In this document: positions 11,094 to 22,031 of the stretch, piece after piece
Layout: each line of letters begins with the position of its first letter
Position numbering within the stretch: position 1 is the stretch's first letter
From: Calycina herbarum
Taxonomy: Eukaryota; Ascomycota; Leotiomycetes; Helotiales; Pezizellaceae
NCBI GenBank assembly: GCA_001414485.1
Contig: LLEY01000010.1
Coordinates: 496,001 to 560,000, forward strand
Direction of reading: 5' to 3'
DNA length: 64,000 nucleotides
Translations under genes and position numbers: made by a program
Notes under the pieces: model-generated
Seen by the model: only the letters and a program-made list of their open reading frames with translations
The model's database searches: none
Told to the model about the DNA's origin: nothing

Positions 11094-12450
11094 TCAATAC
11101 ATCACGCTTAGCATCATCAGGCTCAAGAATTTTGCCATCAAAATTGCCGCAGCGACCAGTGTAACCTTGTATCGGGCAGCTTCTGTTTGATTCAGAGGAT
11201 GAGTGAAATTGACATCTATACCAAACAACAGGTTTACTTTCTTGTCATCCTCATCGTTAGCTAGCCTCCTGCGCTTCCCCCAACTGATGTTGTCTGGATT
11301 GAAGCCTAGGTCATACCGTCCATCTGATGTCTTCAAAGTGTCATACTCGGAGTCGTCGGGTCGAGACGACTCAATGTGGACTATTAGTCCTCGTAGGGTT
11401 ATGCACGACGACTCACAGCCGAATGGACACCGGAACTTCCCGTCTGGTTTACTTGAGGCTAAAGGGTTTTGATGTACGCGCCATTCGTTGTATAGCGAAT
11501 GTGTGTGGGGATTGCGGTGCTGGTTAAGATGACCGATAGTATCCCACTGCAACAACTTAGCATTTATTCTTCTCGTAGACTCGGGAGCCGGGAGCACTGA
11601 GTAAGGATTAAAGTTGCTCCCGACCACTAAGGATAGAAGTTTATACAAAAGAACAGAGGAAAATGCTACAAACAGTCTTTGTGCGCTCAGCTTCAGATCG
11701 CAATGGGTTCTCGCTGCACTTCTCACACTGGAGCTCCTTGGGAGGGGTTTCGTACTCTAACATCAATGTCATAAATGCAACGTAATGTTGAATTTCGGCT
11801 TCTGGCAGTTCATGTGGGCTTCGAAGAAAGTGGTTCGGTTGATGCGGCCGTTTTCGTCCAGGGTCTCATCCGCAAAGTCCTTTTCGTACTCCTCAAAATC
11901 GTCGTCGAGAAATTCTGAAAACCCCTTAGCATCAAGCCCACGTCGGATTATAACACTCTCAATCTTCCCCAGGCGAGCCATATCGGTTATTCTCTGCTTT
12001 AGTTAGTCTGTAGTTCTTGTTGGGGATTGGATCTCGTGCTCCTCTTATAACAGAGCGAAGTCGCTTTTTGGTAGCTTGAAGTTTGTCGTGGTCGTTCTCC
12101 AACTGGAACTTTTTTATCTCCAGATGATTGTTGACAAACTTTTCGACAGCAAGGTTTCTCTTCTCGCAATTCTTGACATGTACTGCTCTATGGAGCCCAA
12201 GCGATACTTGGTTCTCAGTCGCCTCTGCTCTTGACGCACCTCCGTCTCTGTCGATCAACAACCCAACAGTATCAAGATCATATGCGCCCTCATCGTAGTA
12301 TTCCACGTAAACATGACACATGGAGTCATGTCCCATTTCTTGTCTAGCTCGGTCCCGACTTGCCAGTCTGTCGATTTGTGATGCAAATTTGCGTCGCCAC
12401 GAGTAAAAGGTTATCCACCCGTAGCTAGCCACAAAAACCCGAACGCGCAT
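11094..12450 (-). pseudogene. Hypothetical multi-exon gene or gene relic with C2H2-like Cys/His segment
   Basis: I do not recognise the family. Three open segments on the minus strand look related by order. 12450 to about 12050 encodes a charged, helical stretch (KFVNNHLEIKKFQLENDHD). 11981-11769 is an acidic stretch (FLDDDFEEYEKDFADETLDE). Between them an intron is plausible: it starts GTTATA, has the branch site GACTAAC and ends AAAGCAG, in phase 0. After 11769 the frame changes. A short segment ELQCEKC follows, then 11726-11094, which contains FRCPFGCESSC...LIVHI, resembling a zinc finger. I could not join these last parts by a credible intron in phase. The locus is therefore either a gene with unusual splicing or a frameshifted relic in the repeat island. 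Confidence 0.35.
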
Positions 12451-12820
12451 GTAGTTGGTGGATGAGACGCATCGCGCTAGTGTGTCAGTCAGTTTAAAAG
12501 CCTCTTGCAGATATGGCTCAAAAGACGAGTAGATTCATGACTTCGGGCTTGATTTGAATTGAATTCTCGGTATTGCTCATTAGTGAGCTGGCAGTCGAAT
12601 GCCTAACTAACCAGCCCCGTCTGATGAAAATCACAAGCAGGCCGTGAGGCAAGGGCAGCATGACCCGGTATCGAGGAGACCTCGAGATGCGATTTTCATC
12701 CTTAATTCGGTTGGCAGCTCATTGGAAAGTATATTTTTCTTATTTCGGAAATGAACATCTACAGCGAAGGGACCATGCCATCCACCTTCCTTGTCTAGCT
12801 CTCAAAAGAATTTGAGGTCT

Positions 12821-13378
12821 CTAACCAAGAATGGTCACTGCTGTCTTGTGGAAAGCGCTAGGCCACCGGGGCGACAAGTAATCAAACAACCAAGTTACAG
12901 CTTGTTGCTCGTGAACGTCAACAGAACAGGTTTGAAGGAGCTACAGCGGTCAGTGGACGATATCCAAGATGAATACAATTCGGTATACTTACATCAAATT
13001 CAATCAATTGAGTCAGCTTAGCGAGACCCAGATAAGTTCTGACCCTGGCAAGGTTGTTGAATTCTTTGTGATTGACCATTTGGATAGCCTCTGTGGTACG
13101 ACGCCAAAAGTCCTTCCTTGTAACATTTGGCATGATTGGTGACATCGTGGAAATGTCCATTCAATAGATCCCGAAGAGGGAAGATGGTGGCCATTCTGAG
13201 TTTCCTATTCCAGGAGATGTTCTTGGCCATGAAGATGAGAAATCTGCCCCCGAGTTAGTATTCAAGTGTTCCAGATGTCGCAGGGAGGGATGTCATACTC
13301 GCAATCATATTCAGTAAGAACGACGGGGTCTGGAGGGGAAATGTATCGGCTATTTGCGTTGCTTTCCTCTCCGGCCAT
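12821..13378 (-). CDS. Hypothetical multi-exon gene candidate, family unknown
   Basis: Not recognised. The evidence is splice architecture. An ATG at 13378 opens an 80-nt exon (MAGEESNANSRY..., ending at 13299) followed by GTATGA. A TACTAAC branch site and GGGGCAG acceptor (exon from 13243) give IFMAKNISWNRKLRMATIFPLRDLL. Further on, an open segment KDFWRRTTEAIQMV...LTQLIEFD ends in a perfect donor GTAAGTAT at 12992. A last exon from 12940 stays open for 39 codons to TAG at 12821-12823. The middle part needs either one more intron or a longer first intron to reconcile the frames, and I cannot decide between them. It could be expressed or a decayed remnant. Confidence 0.35.
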
Positions 13379-16107
13379 GATTACTACCCCATTGACTTTC
13401 TTGTAGAACAAAACAAGGGACATGACCTTGCGGTAGTCTCGAAAGGCGTTGTCGCCATTTTCAACCTGTTGGAAAGCATTGTCTTTATGTTTCTAAGGTG
13501 CGGAAGATGATATTGGTGCTTTTGAGTCCTGGTCCTGGAAGAGTTCTGGAGTTGACCCACCAGACCCATTCGGCGGCACCATCGTTCCTCCCTCTTGGAG
13601 TTTATTATTCCAGCTAACTAGATTAAAGAAGGTTTATTGTCCGAGATGATTAGGGCAATGTTTTAAATAATCCCAACCGTTTCGAACATTTATAAGCAGG
13701 AACGAAGAAAAGAAGATAAAAGTCGGGTCGATTTATGAAGTCAAAACTTCTACTTCCTCTCAGCAATTAGCCCGCAACACGGTTATTTTCTTTCGAAATA
13801 TTCAGATTACTTATTTCTTCCCACCTCCACGACAGTGTCGAGAGTGGTTTCTTACGACGTCTTCCAACTGCCTATCTATGCTCTGCCGACAGTTTTCTCC
13901 TAGCAACGAATCAAGGGCAGTTCTTCCTCAGCAGTAACGAGAGAAGCTCCTCTCGACGTTTTCCAACTACACCACTGCACTGCATCTCGTCATCAGTACA
14001 AAGATTTCATTTGGCACTTCATTTAGGTGTACGTACTAGCATATTGGAATTCTGAGTGTAACAGTCAGGTCTTCCCCACCCGACCAGATGCAAAAATGTG
14101 CTGGTGCTGTCGAGAAAAACGAAGCTTTCGAGAAGTCCCCGAATCCGAGAGGGGGGGTTATACTCGACGCTAACCCGTTTTCTGGTTGTGACCTCGAGGT
14201 CGCTCCTTCCTAATGACAACGTTCCAAGCTCTCCAACCTCCCAAGCTTCAAAATCAAACGGCAGGCACGATCTCCACCGGCTTACGAAACGTTCTCGACT
14301 GGACACATAATCCGGACCTCTCTCAGTTACCGTTACTGTTATGGTGGGGATCAAGGAATAGATTGTTCGCAAAGAAGGAAGGAAGAGAGAAGCTCTTCCT
14401 TAGCTATTTATACACCTGTGGAAGGATGTATCCGCGATATTCGCAATCTCGCTTAGCGAGCCACTCGGAAGCGAGCTTATTCACTAAATCAAAAACTCTT
14501 ACAGTTACTTCCCGCTTTTCTCCAGCTACCTAGGTAGAGAACCACGGATCTCTGTATATAACGCGCTTATTGACTGTACACGGCAGATGAAGGAGAGCAG
14601 CTACTGTATATATGTAAGACAACGTCTAATGCTACACGGAGAGAAGAAGAGAGATCTACCCTTTGAAGATGCCATCTCCTCTCGACGCCGCACTAGATGG
14701 ATTGATCAGAAGTACATACGCGTCGGAGTTAACCAGTCCCTGTATACAGGCGATGCCGATGGCCCATTCCATACAACACCCCCCTCTTCCCCAATGTCTT
14801 TCGTCATTCATATCCAGACTTTAGACTTGAAGTTGCGCCACTTGTGAGAGAGTCGAATTTCGAACCTAGTAAGTTCTACAGTTTGAACTGTCGTATTACT
14901 ACGACCACTGATCTCACTTTAGATTCATTACGAGGAGCACGGGTGAGAATATAATCGCAACGGGTAAGCTTGCTAGAAGCATGGCATCGATGTGCACAGT
15001 ACAGCCACTATCCAAAGATAAGCCTCCTTGCTATCATTGTTTATATTATTGACTCCTGCAGAATGACATCTCCTATGTAAACTTTGTGCTAAAGCTAGAG
15101 ATGCACTCAGTGGGCTTTGTGAAAATGCGCGCATGCCATCTCAGCCTTGGATACGAGGACTGGCTCCTTCCCGAATGTTGCAGAGAGTTGCTGAAGACTT
15201 TCAATACGGTATCCATGGTCGCTATGCCATACTCTCTTCGACTCCGAGAAGAACTACATTAGATGGCTATAATTTACTTAGAAGACAGCTGCGATAAGCA
15301 GGTGTTTCCAGTCTAACATTCATTTTTACGGGAGCTGAATGAGGTGGCTTGTACAAAGGTCCACGTTGATCATGACGTTTAATGGTACCCCAAGATCTCT
15401 TGGTTCAGTTGGAGCAGTAGACGAGGACGGAAACCAATGGCCGCGTGGGGAAATAGCAGATACATACGAGTCGGCCACGAGATATCAAGATTTGGTTATA
15501 ACAAGCAGGTATTCATGTTGGGTATGTAGACGACGGCGTCGCGACCGAAATGTCGGCAAGTTACTACGACACTGAGCCCTCAGGAAGTTACATGTGGGGT
15601 GTAGGTGACAACAAATGTAGACGGAAATAGGCGGGGGAATTGAGTTGAGAGATTAGACAGTAGAAGAATACCAGAGATACTTCTGTTGAATCAATTATTT
15701 GAATATTTGTTTTAGAGTAAATAAATCCAATACTCACTTTTTCTTCGGAGCAAACAGATCTAATACTTACTCTTATTTCAAAGTAAGTAAATCTAATACT
15801 TGTTACTCTTTTTTGAAACAAGTAAACTATTATTTACTTTACTTAACACCTTTAAATAAAAGTCGGTATATATTTTCTCTGTTGTTTCAGATGTCTAGAG
15901 TAATCTTAAGCATTAACCCGAAGGCTTAGAGCCATTAAGATCTTCGGTTTCTCATTCTCCCAAGCCTTTGGGATAATATTTACAATTGTCCGAGACACAT
16001 AAGGTAACTAAAGTCACGAAACGCGATTGTTCTAAATGGTTCGCATAATTTAATTAATTGAAGAAATATACATAGTCCTTCTTTCATCAGTATTCTACAT
16101 TCGCATC
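13379..16107. other. Gene-free part of the repeat island
   Basis: No recognisable gene is seen. A diverged copy of the 206-bp family is visible at about 13581-13680 (CATCGTTCCTCCCTC...). A very weak one lies near 15895-16000. A short tandem repeat is listed separately at 15712-15840. Scattered short ORFs at 14.0-15.6 kb have no coding-like features that I can support. Confidence 0.4.
15712..15840. repeat. Short tandem repeat, ~35-38 bp unit
   Basis: About three to four degenerate copies of a unit like AGTAAATAAATCTAATACTYACT followed by a T-rich stretch. They translate as repeated SNT words in one frame but show no sign of being coding. Confidence 0.5.
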
Positions 16108-16580
16108 TTATTCTCCGGTCTGGCTCGAAGGAGTACTGAAGGACGGCATGTGATAGAAGTACCGAAGCCTAACCAAGGGCTTTCTTTGGTACTGCAACGC
16201 TGGGATTTCCTCAACAGCAGTATACTCCGTACCTATCACAAACTCATCCCACCGAGTCTTGTCCTGAAGGAAAGCAAAATGAAGCTTCATCGTACCATAC
16301 CAAGGCAGTGATTACCCCACGCTCAGCACCTAAAACAAACCTCGGTATCCATCCCAAAGCTTCCTCCCCCGCCAAGCCACCCGGACAAGTCCTTCACCCT
16401 CCTCTTTAGGAATAAAGCTTGTTGGGGTTTTGGTGGGATAGATTGACATATGCCTGTGGGATAGATTAACGGGTAGACGGTGCTTCCGAAGAGTACATTT
16501 ATTCCCGGTCGCTTACTGCAGAATACCAGGGGGAGAGGCTTGGTAACTGGACGGGATGATTGCGGAGGGAAGAAGACCAT
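16108..16580 (-). other. Possible hypothetical gene locus
   Basis: Two adjacent open segments on the minus strand look coding-like: 16580-16323 (INVLFGSTVYPLIYPTGI and WLGGGGSFGMDTE) and 16290-16108 (DKTRWDEFVIGTEYTAVEEI). GTTTGT at about 16331 and GTAAGC at about 16517 could be donors, but I could not settle a complete model. The family is not recognised. It lies between the repeat island and the pyrG promoter. Confidence 0.25.
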
Positions 16581-17526
16581 GGATAAGAAGGTGGGATGTG
16601 ATGCGTATCATTTATGCATTTGTTCCCTGGGTCTTCCCAAGGTCATCCGGAGATACAGCAGTGTGGTGCAGTAGGTAGGATAGGTAGAGGAACTCTGCCT
16701 AGTGAGATGCCAGACCAGATTTACGAATGCTGCAGATGGCATCCTTGAGGAGTTTTGATGCCGAGTCCGAGTGGGATCATAACTCTAGATTGTGCGATAG
16801 ACTGGTTGCCCTCGTGGTTCTGACTTTCTACGTTAATTCAGAGTATTGACCCGGGAGAATTGATGTTGATTCTAGACAATGGGAGCAATTGACTGCTGAG
16901 TGCCGTCGACTGGGTAGGGGCTGTTGGGTGTTCATGGGGGTACTAATAGAGATGCTGGCACCGACCGGGAATCAGTTGAGGCGGAGGAAGGAGGAGAGAA
17001 TCGCAAAGGATGATAGGATGATAGGATGATACGCCAATCCCTTGTACTTTTGAAGCAATATCAAAACTCAGGACGTGCAGCCCTCTTTTTCCTTCCTGTT
17101 GGTTTTTTATGAAGATAAATGTCGACTTCTCTCCCAATTTCCACAATTTCCACGCCCCCCAACTAGCCCCGAAATCTAGCCCCTATCGACCCTGACAGCG
17201 ATCAACCCGACACAGCACAAACAGGGCAGGAAAGAGTGGAAACAGGGCTGAAAAACGACAAGCGAAGAAAAGCGGGCGGCATTCAGTGAAAAAAGTGCCG
17301 ATTTGTCTAGCCTACTATACACCTACCCTACACCAACCCAACCAACCCAACCACCAACATCCCGCACAAGCTCCAACGAGACCAAAGCCAACCCAGGCAC
17401 AACAAGCCTCCTCTCCTCGTATGAGTACTCCGTACTCGAGCCTCACTCCCTTCCCTCCCTTTGTCTTCTTCAACAAAACCACAACACCACAATCCCTCGA
17501 CAATTCGACCTCCAACACACCTCAAG
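16581..17526. promoter_or_regulatory. pyrG upstream region and C/A-rich leader
   Basis: No gene is seen. The last 230 bases before pyrG are strikingly C- and A-rich (CCAACCCAACC, CAACACCACAATCC) with few G, as in many fungal promoters and 5' UTRs. Three small ATGs and a TTG-initiated extension lie upstream of the chosen start. Confidence 0.4.
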
Positions 17527-18675
17527 ATGTCTTCGAAACCCCCCCATCCCATAACAACAACCCCCTTTTCCACTCGTGCAACCACCAACACCCATCCCCT
17601 AACCTCCTACCTCCTCCGCCTCATGGACCTCAAGAAATCCAACCTCTGCCTCTCCGCCGACGTCTCAACCACAAACCAACTCCTAGCCCTCGCCAACGCC
17701 CTGGGCCCCTCCATCGTCGTTCTAAAAACACACTACGACCTCATCTCGAACTGGGATTACAACCCGTCAACCGGCACTGGCGCCCGTCTCGCCCGTCTCG
17801 CTCGCAGACACGGCTTCCTCATATTTGAAGATCGCAAGTTTGGAGATATAGGAAATACGGTGCAATTACAATACACCGAGGGAACGGCCAAGATCATCGA
17901 ATGGAGCCATATCACGAATGTGAATATGATTCCCGGCAAGGCAGCTGTGGATGCGCTTGCGGAGGCGGCAGTGAGATGGCGGGAGAGAAAGAGATATGAG
18001 GTTAAGACTGATATTTCGGTGGGCACGCCCAGAGCGGAGAGTATAGATTCTGATAATGAGGAGGAGGATCGGACTGTGACGCCTATTCAGGAGTACCAGT
18101 CCTTGGAGATTGAGAGGGCGGCGCAGGCAGCGGCGGGAAGAAAGGCCAGTATTGTTTCTATTACCACGGTTTCGCAGCATTTTGAGCCGGTCAATTCGCC
18201 GAGGAGTTATCTGGAGTTTGCGGATGATTTGTTGGAGGGGATTGAGGAGGCGCCGCTTGAGAGAGGTCTGCTTATCTTGGCGCAGATGTCGAGTAAGGGG
18301 AATTTTATGAATAAGGAGTACACAGCAGCATGTGTGGAGGCGGCGAGGGAACATCCGAATTATGTTATGGGGTTTGTGGCTCAGGAGTCGCTGAACGAGA
18401 AACCAGAAGACCAGTTTATCAATATGACTCCTGGATGTCAATTACCACCGGAAGAGGACGATGAGGATACTGCTGTTGCGGGGGATGGCAAGGGGCAGCA
18501 GTATAATACGCCACAGAAGATTGTGGGTTTGATGGGGAATGATATTGTGATTGTGGGACGGGGCATTATCTTTTCTGCTGATCCGATGGAGGAGGCCGAG
18601 AGGTATCGAATGAAGGCTTGGGAGGCTTATGAGGAGAGAGTGGGTGAGAAGGATGGAGTTGCTACGACGGCTTAG
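17527..18675 (+). CDS. pyrG: Orotidine 5'-phosphate decarboxylase
   Basis: This enzyme decarboxylates OMP to UMP, the last step of de novo pyrimidine synthesis, in the cytosol. The single exon encodes 382 aa. The TIM-barrel begins [14 protein letters not shown] (about residues 40-53, first Asp strand). [10 protein letters not shown] carries the first catalytic lysine and [12 protein letters not shown] (about 99-110) is the Asp-Lys-x-x-Asp active-site signature. The phosphate-binding C-terminus is [12 protein letters not shown]. Between these, about residues 155-245 form an acidic, Ser-rich insertion ([12 protein letters not shown]) that yeast Ura3 (267 aa) lacks but mould PyrG proteins share. 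The frame stays open 22 codons upstream, but from a TTG; the first ATG is at 17527, and the next in-frame ATG (MDLKKSN) is a weaker choice because it removes conserved sequence. Confidence 0.96.
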   Translation: MSSKPPHPITTTPFSTRATTNTHPLTSYLLRLMDLKKSNLCLSADVSTTNQLLALANALGPSIVVLKTHYDLISNWDYNPSTGTGARLARLARRHGFLIFEDRKFGDIGNTVQLQYTEGTAKIIEWSHITNVNMIPGKAAVDALAEAAVRWRERKRYEVKTDISVGTPRAESIDSDNEEEDRTVTPIQEYQSLEIERAAQAAAGRKASIVSITTVSQHFEPVNSPRSYLEFADDLLEGIEEAPLERGLLILAQMSSKGNFMNKEYTAACVEAAREHPNYVMGFVAQESLNEKPEDQFINMTPGCQLPPEEDDEDTAVAGDGKGQQYNTPQKIVGLMGNDIVIVGRGIIFSADPMEEAERYRMKAWEAYEERVGEKDGVATTA

Positions 18676-19190
18676 GGGGTATGCAAGCAAATGCGGGTTT
18701 ATACATTGATGATTGCTCGAGCTGATGGCTTTTTTACCTTTTTGGGAGCTGAGCTAGAATATTGGTCTTCTTCTTTTCCATATTTCTATGATTCTTCATC
18801 TCTTTGGTGCCTCTTCCCTTCACATGAGGGATATTTTTCTTTCTCTGCAGAGATTTTTCTTGAATGATGGGAGGGAAGTGGTTGTTATTGTGCTTCTTTC
18901 TCCTTTTCGTACACCAAAAAAACGGGACATAAGAGTATGGAAAATTTGGGTCAGTCAGCTTCCAGGCTGATAGTCAGTGGGTGGTTTCTTGATTGGGTTA
19001 TCGTTATCAGATGGGATTAAGGGGTGTAATGGTGTCAAGGGCGTCAAATGGTCGAGTAGAATACCCAAGTGAATCAGAAATAAGACGATGATTTTTGGAG
19101 TTTATATGATTTTGAGCGTTCGCTATTCATGATTTTGCTCGGTGACGGCCTTTTTCTCTACAGGTTCTTTTTCTTCACTTTGCTGTAGAC
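18676..19190. other. pyrG 3' flank
   Basis: T-rich 3' UTR-like sequence with no gene seen. Confidence 0.4.
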
Positions 19191-20250
19191 ACTCGATACT
19201 TAACGAGGCTTATCCTTTCTTCGGGGTTTGTTGCATATCGCAATCACCGATCGGGATTGAATGATCGTTGTTGCTCTTAGATCAGTCTTAGATGATCAAG
19301 TGATTGCTTGACATAATATGGGGCTAGCGATACGTCTGAACATTCATCTGGGTTTTGTTGCATTTCGTAATGATCGATCGGCCGGAAAGGATTGAATGAT
19401 TGCTTTCCTTGTTTGTTTGAACGATGAGATATCGCTAGCCTCTACGTGCGTTGAGTTTTTGTTACATTTCGCAGCCATCGATCGAGGGATTGAATAAACG
19501 CTAGCTACCCTTAAACGATCGACGAACGCTAGCGATTCTTCAACGTTCGTCGCGTCTAACGATGGGAAATCCGAACTTGGACGTTCGCCAGAGTTTTGTT
19601 GTATTTTGCAGTGATGGATCGAGGGATTGGATAAACGCTAGCTACTCCGGAACGATCACGCTGTCGCTAAGTCTTGAATGTTTGTCGGGTTTTGTTACAT
19701 ATCGCCGTGAACGATGGCCGTGTTTAAAGAACGCTACTCTTCGACGACTGCTATTGTGGAGCGTCTCTTCTTCCCTACTTTGAACATTGACTGGAGTTTT
19801 GTTGCGTATCGCAGTGATCGCTATTTCGGATTTTGTCTTCTCGATCTGTTAATTCAGTCCGCCAAATCGGTTTGCTATTTCGGTCTGCCAAATCGGTCTG
19901 CTATTTCGGTCCGTCGAGTTCAGTTTCGTCCTCTGATGCATCCTGTCCTTGCAGTATGTTAGCGATCGTCTTCGATATATTTTTGTGACTTTCTTCGAGT
20001 GATGGTTCCTCTCCGGATTGCAGCTATTCCCTCTTATGGATTTCTGATCCTTTGAACGATCTTCAGGTCTTAATGGGTATCCTTCTTTCCCTCTTTTCGC
20101 TCAAGTAGACTCTACAAACGCTGTTCTGAACACTGGTCACGAGATTGGCTACTTCCTCTCTTGGTGAGGTGCATAATTTGTTGCACTTCGCGTTTGATTT
20201 TTGTACCACGCCAAAAATTTGATCACCTGATAGCAATACAAGGGGGAGAA
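19191..20250. repeat. Repeat array B (reverse of the array A motif)
   Basis: The motif TTTTGTTGCATATCGC recurs at about 19227, 19353, 19457, 19594, 19690, 19797 and 20176, mostly 96-139 bp apart. It is the reverse complement of the GCGATATGCAACAAAA motif of array A at 1.2-2.8 kb. Spacers carry GATCGATCGAGGGATTGAA, ACGCTAGC and ACGTTCG words, again reverse complements of array A words. Substitutions between copies are mostly transitions (GCATATCGC to ACATTTCGC). No ORF of note is present. Confidence 0.75.
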
Positions 20251-20492
20251 GCCATTGTGTTGTTTTTCATCAACATGATTACCTTGAAGCCAGATAGTTT
20301 ATTGCACAAGTGTTCGTAAAATTTAAGGCATCCTGAATTGATCCAGTAATGAATGTCTCTCGCCTAAGACAGGGGCTCCGAAAGAACACATTCCTTAGCC
20401 ATCAAGATATCACTCAAGCGATCCGTGGAATGTTTAAACTCCGTAACATCAACACCACACCCAAGAACCCCTCTTAATCTGTATTGCAGAAA

Positions 20493-21930
20493 ATGGAAGA
20501 GTTTGAGTTTGAGCCTCGAGTAGCAATTATTGGTGGAGGTTTCGCCGTAAGATTGATTCCACTTTATCACCCACATCACCACCTTGGCAATAGTAACATA
20601 AGAAAACAGGGACTCGTCCTCGCCCTCCTCCTCAAAGAAGAAAACATCATTTCAAGAATATACGAAGCCCGGCCAGAATCCTACATCCGCGGCGGAAACA
20701 TAGCTCTAGCCCCCAACGCACTTCGAGTCCTGGATCACTGCGGGATTTACAAAAATATACAACCCTGGGGCCACAATTACGAGAAAGTAGCTTTCTGTAA
20801 TGGTGCAGGGAAAAAACTGGGGGATTTCTTAAATGGTAGTGAGAAGATTTATGGATATTCAGCTTTGAGAATCTCGCGTAAGGTGGTGAGAGATGCTCTT
20901 CTTGACGCAGTGCGAGAGGTGGGAATTGAGATTTTATATGGGAAGAGATGTATCGGTATCCTATCAGAAGACGACAAAAAAGTAAAAGCTCAATTCGAAG
21001 ACGGACAAGAAATCGAAACACCCTACCTCATCGGCGCAGACGGCATCCACTCCCAAATCCGACCATTCATCGCGCCCTCCTCCCTACCGGAATTCAGCGG
21101 CATGCTAGGAATCGGTGGTACGGTAATGGCTGAGGATTTGAATTATACAATTGATGATTACGGGTTGGATCTTCCTTGTATGCTTTTTGGTGCAGCGGGG
21201 CCGTTTGCTATTATGCCGGCCAATTCTGAGGGGACCGAGTTGGGGTTCTTTGGTACTTTTGTTTCGAGGGAGAGGAGTAGAGTGGAGTGGGAGGTTTTTG
21301 AGGCGGATAATGGGGAACAGAAGAGGATGCTTAGGGGGAGGTTTGAGGGGGGTCAGGGGTGGCCTGCTTTGGTTGGAGACCTTTGTGAGAAGACGAGGGA
21401 GGAGGATTTAAGTTGTTGGCCGTGAGTTGTATAGAAGTTGCGATCTTGACTTGGCTAAGTGAGAGGTATAGGCAATTTGCGGTCCCCAAACTTTCTACCT
21501 GGCTGTCGCCCAAAAAGCGGGTTATCATAATAGGAGATGCAGCACATGATATCCCTCCAACTGTACGTTCTATCCTAAAAACCATATAAATATCTGCTAA
21601 CTGTTACAGGGAGGTCAAGGTGCAGCGATGGCATTCGAAGACGCAGAAACACTAGCCTACGCATTTACATTCATATTCCGAGACGACCCAAATACAGAGT
21701 ATATACTGAGATCATGGGAAGATCATCGTATCAAGCGTGTTCAGAAAGTGACCGATTTCACGAATCGAAGTAGTGCTTTGAGAAAACCAAGTTCGAGTCG
21801 ATTTGAACGTGTGGTCAAAGAAATGGTTTTAGGGCTCTTTTTTAAATTGAAAGGGCCAGGGAGTGGGCAGAAATGGATGTATGCTTATGATGGGTTGAAG
21901 GAATCTTATGGGTCGAGAGTGTCTCTTTGA
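20493..21930 (+). CDS. FAD-dependent monooxygenase (PHBH/salicylate-hydroxylase type)
   Basis: Flavoprotein monooxygenase, 425 aa, from four exons: 20493-20546, 20610-21421, 21472-21562 and 21610-21930. The first intron splits the FAD-binding motif: VAIIGGGFA then GLVLALLLKEE, with a following acidic residue in IYEARPE. The second FAD/NADPH fingerprint is YLIGADGIHSQIRP (about residue 155-168). The third, VIIIGDAAHDIPP joined to TGGQGAAMAFEDAETL, is split by the last intron. The intron at 21422-21471 (GTGAGT...TATAG) restores the frame between DLSCWP and QFAVPKLSTW. The family hydroxylates aromatic or polyketide substrates; the substrate here is unknown. No biosynthetic cluster genes are adjacent, so a catabolic role is as likely as secondary metabolism. 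Length and motifs are complete. Confidence 0.88.
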
Positions 21931-22031
21931 TAGTTTGGGAGTTTGAGATGAGGGATTGGAAGAGAAGTTGCACGCCTGGATAGCGAGAAGAGAGATATCT
22001 AGTGATAATAACGACAAAGGAAGCTTATTGT

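Noticed and set aside
17866..18441. 191-aa minus-strand open frame
   Set aside because: Antisense shadow of pyrG with an Arg/Leu-rich composition.
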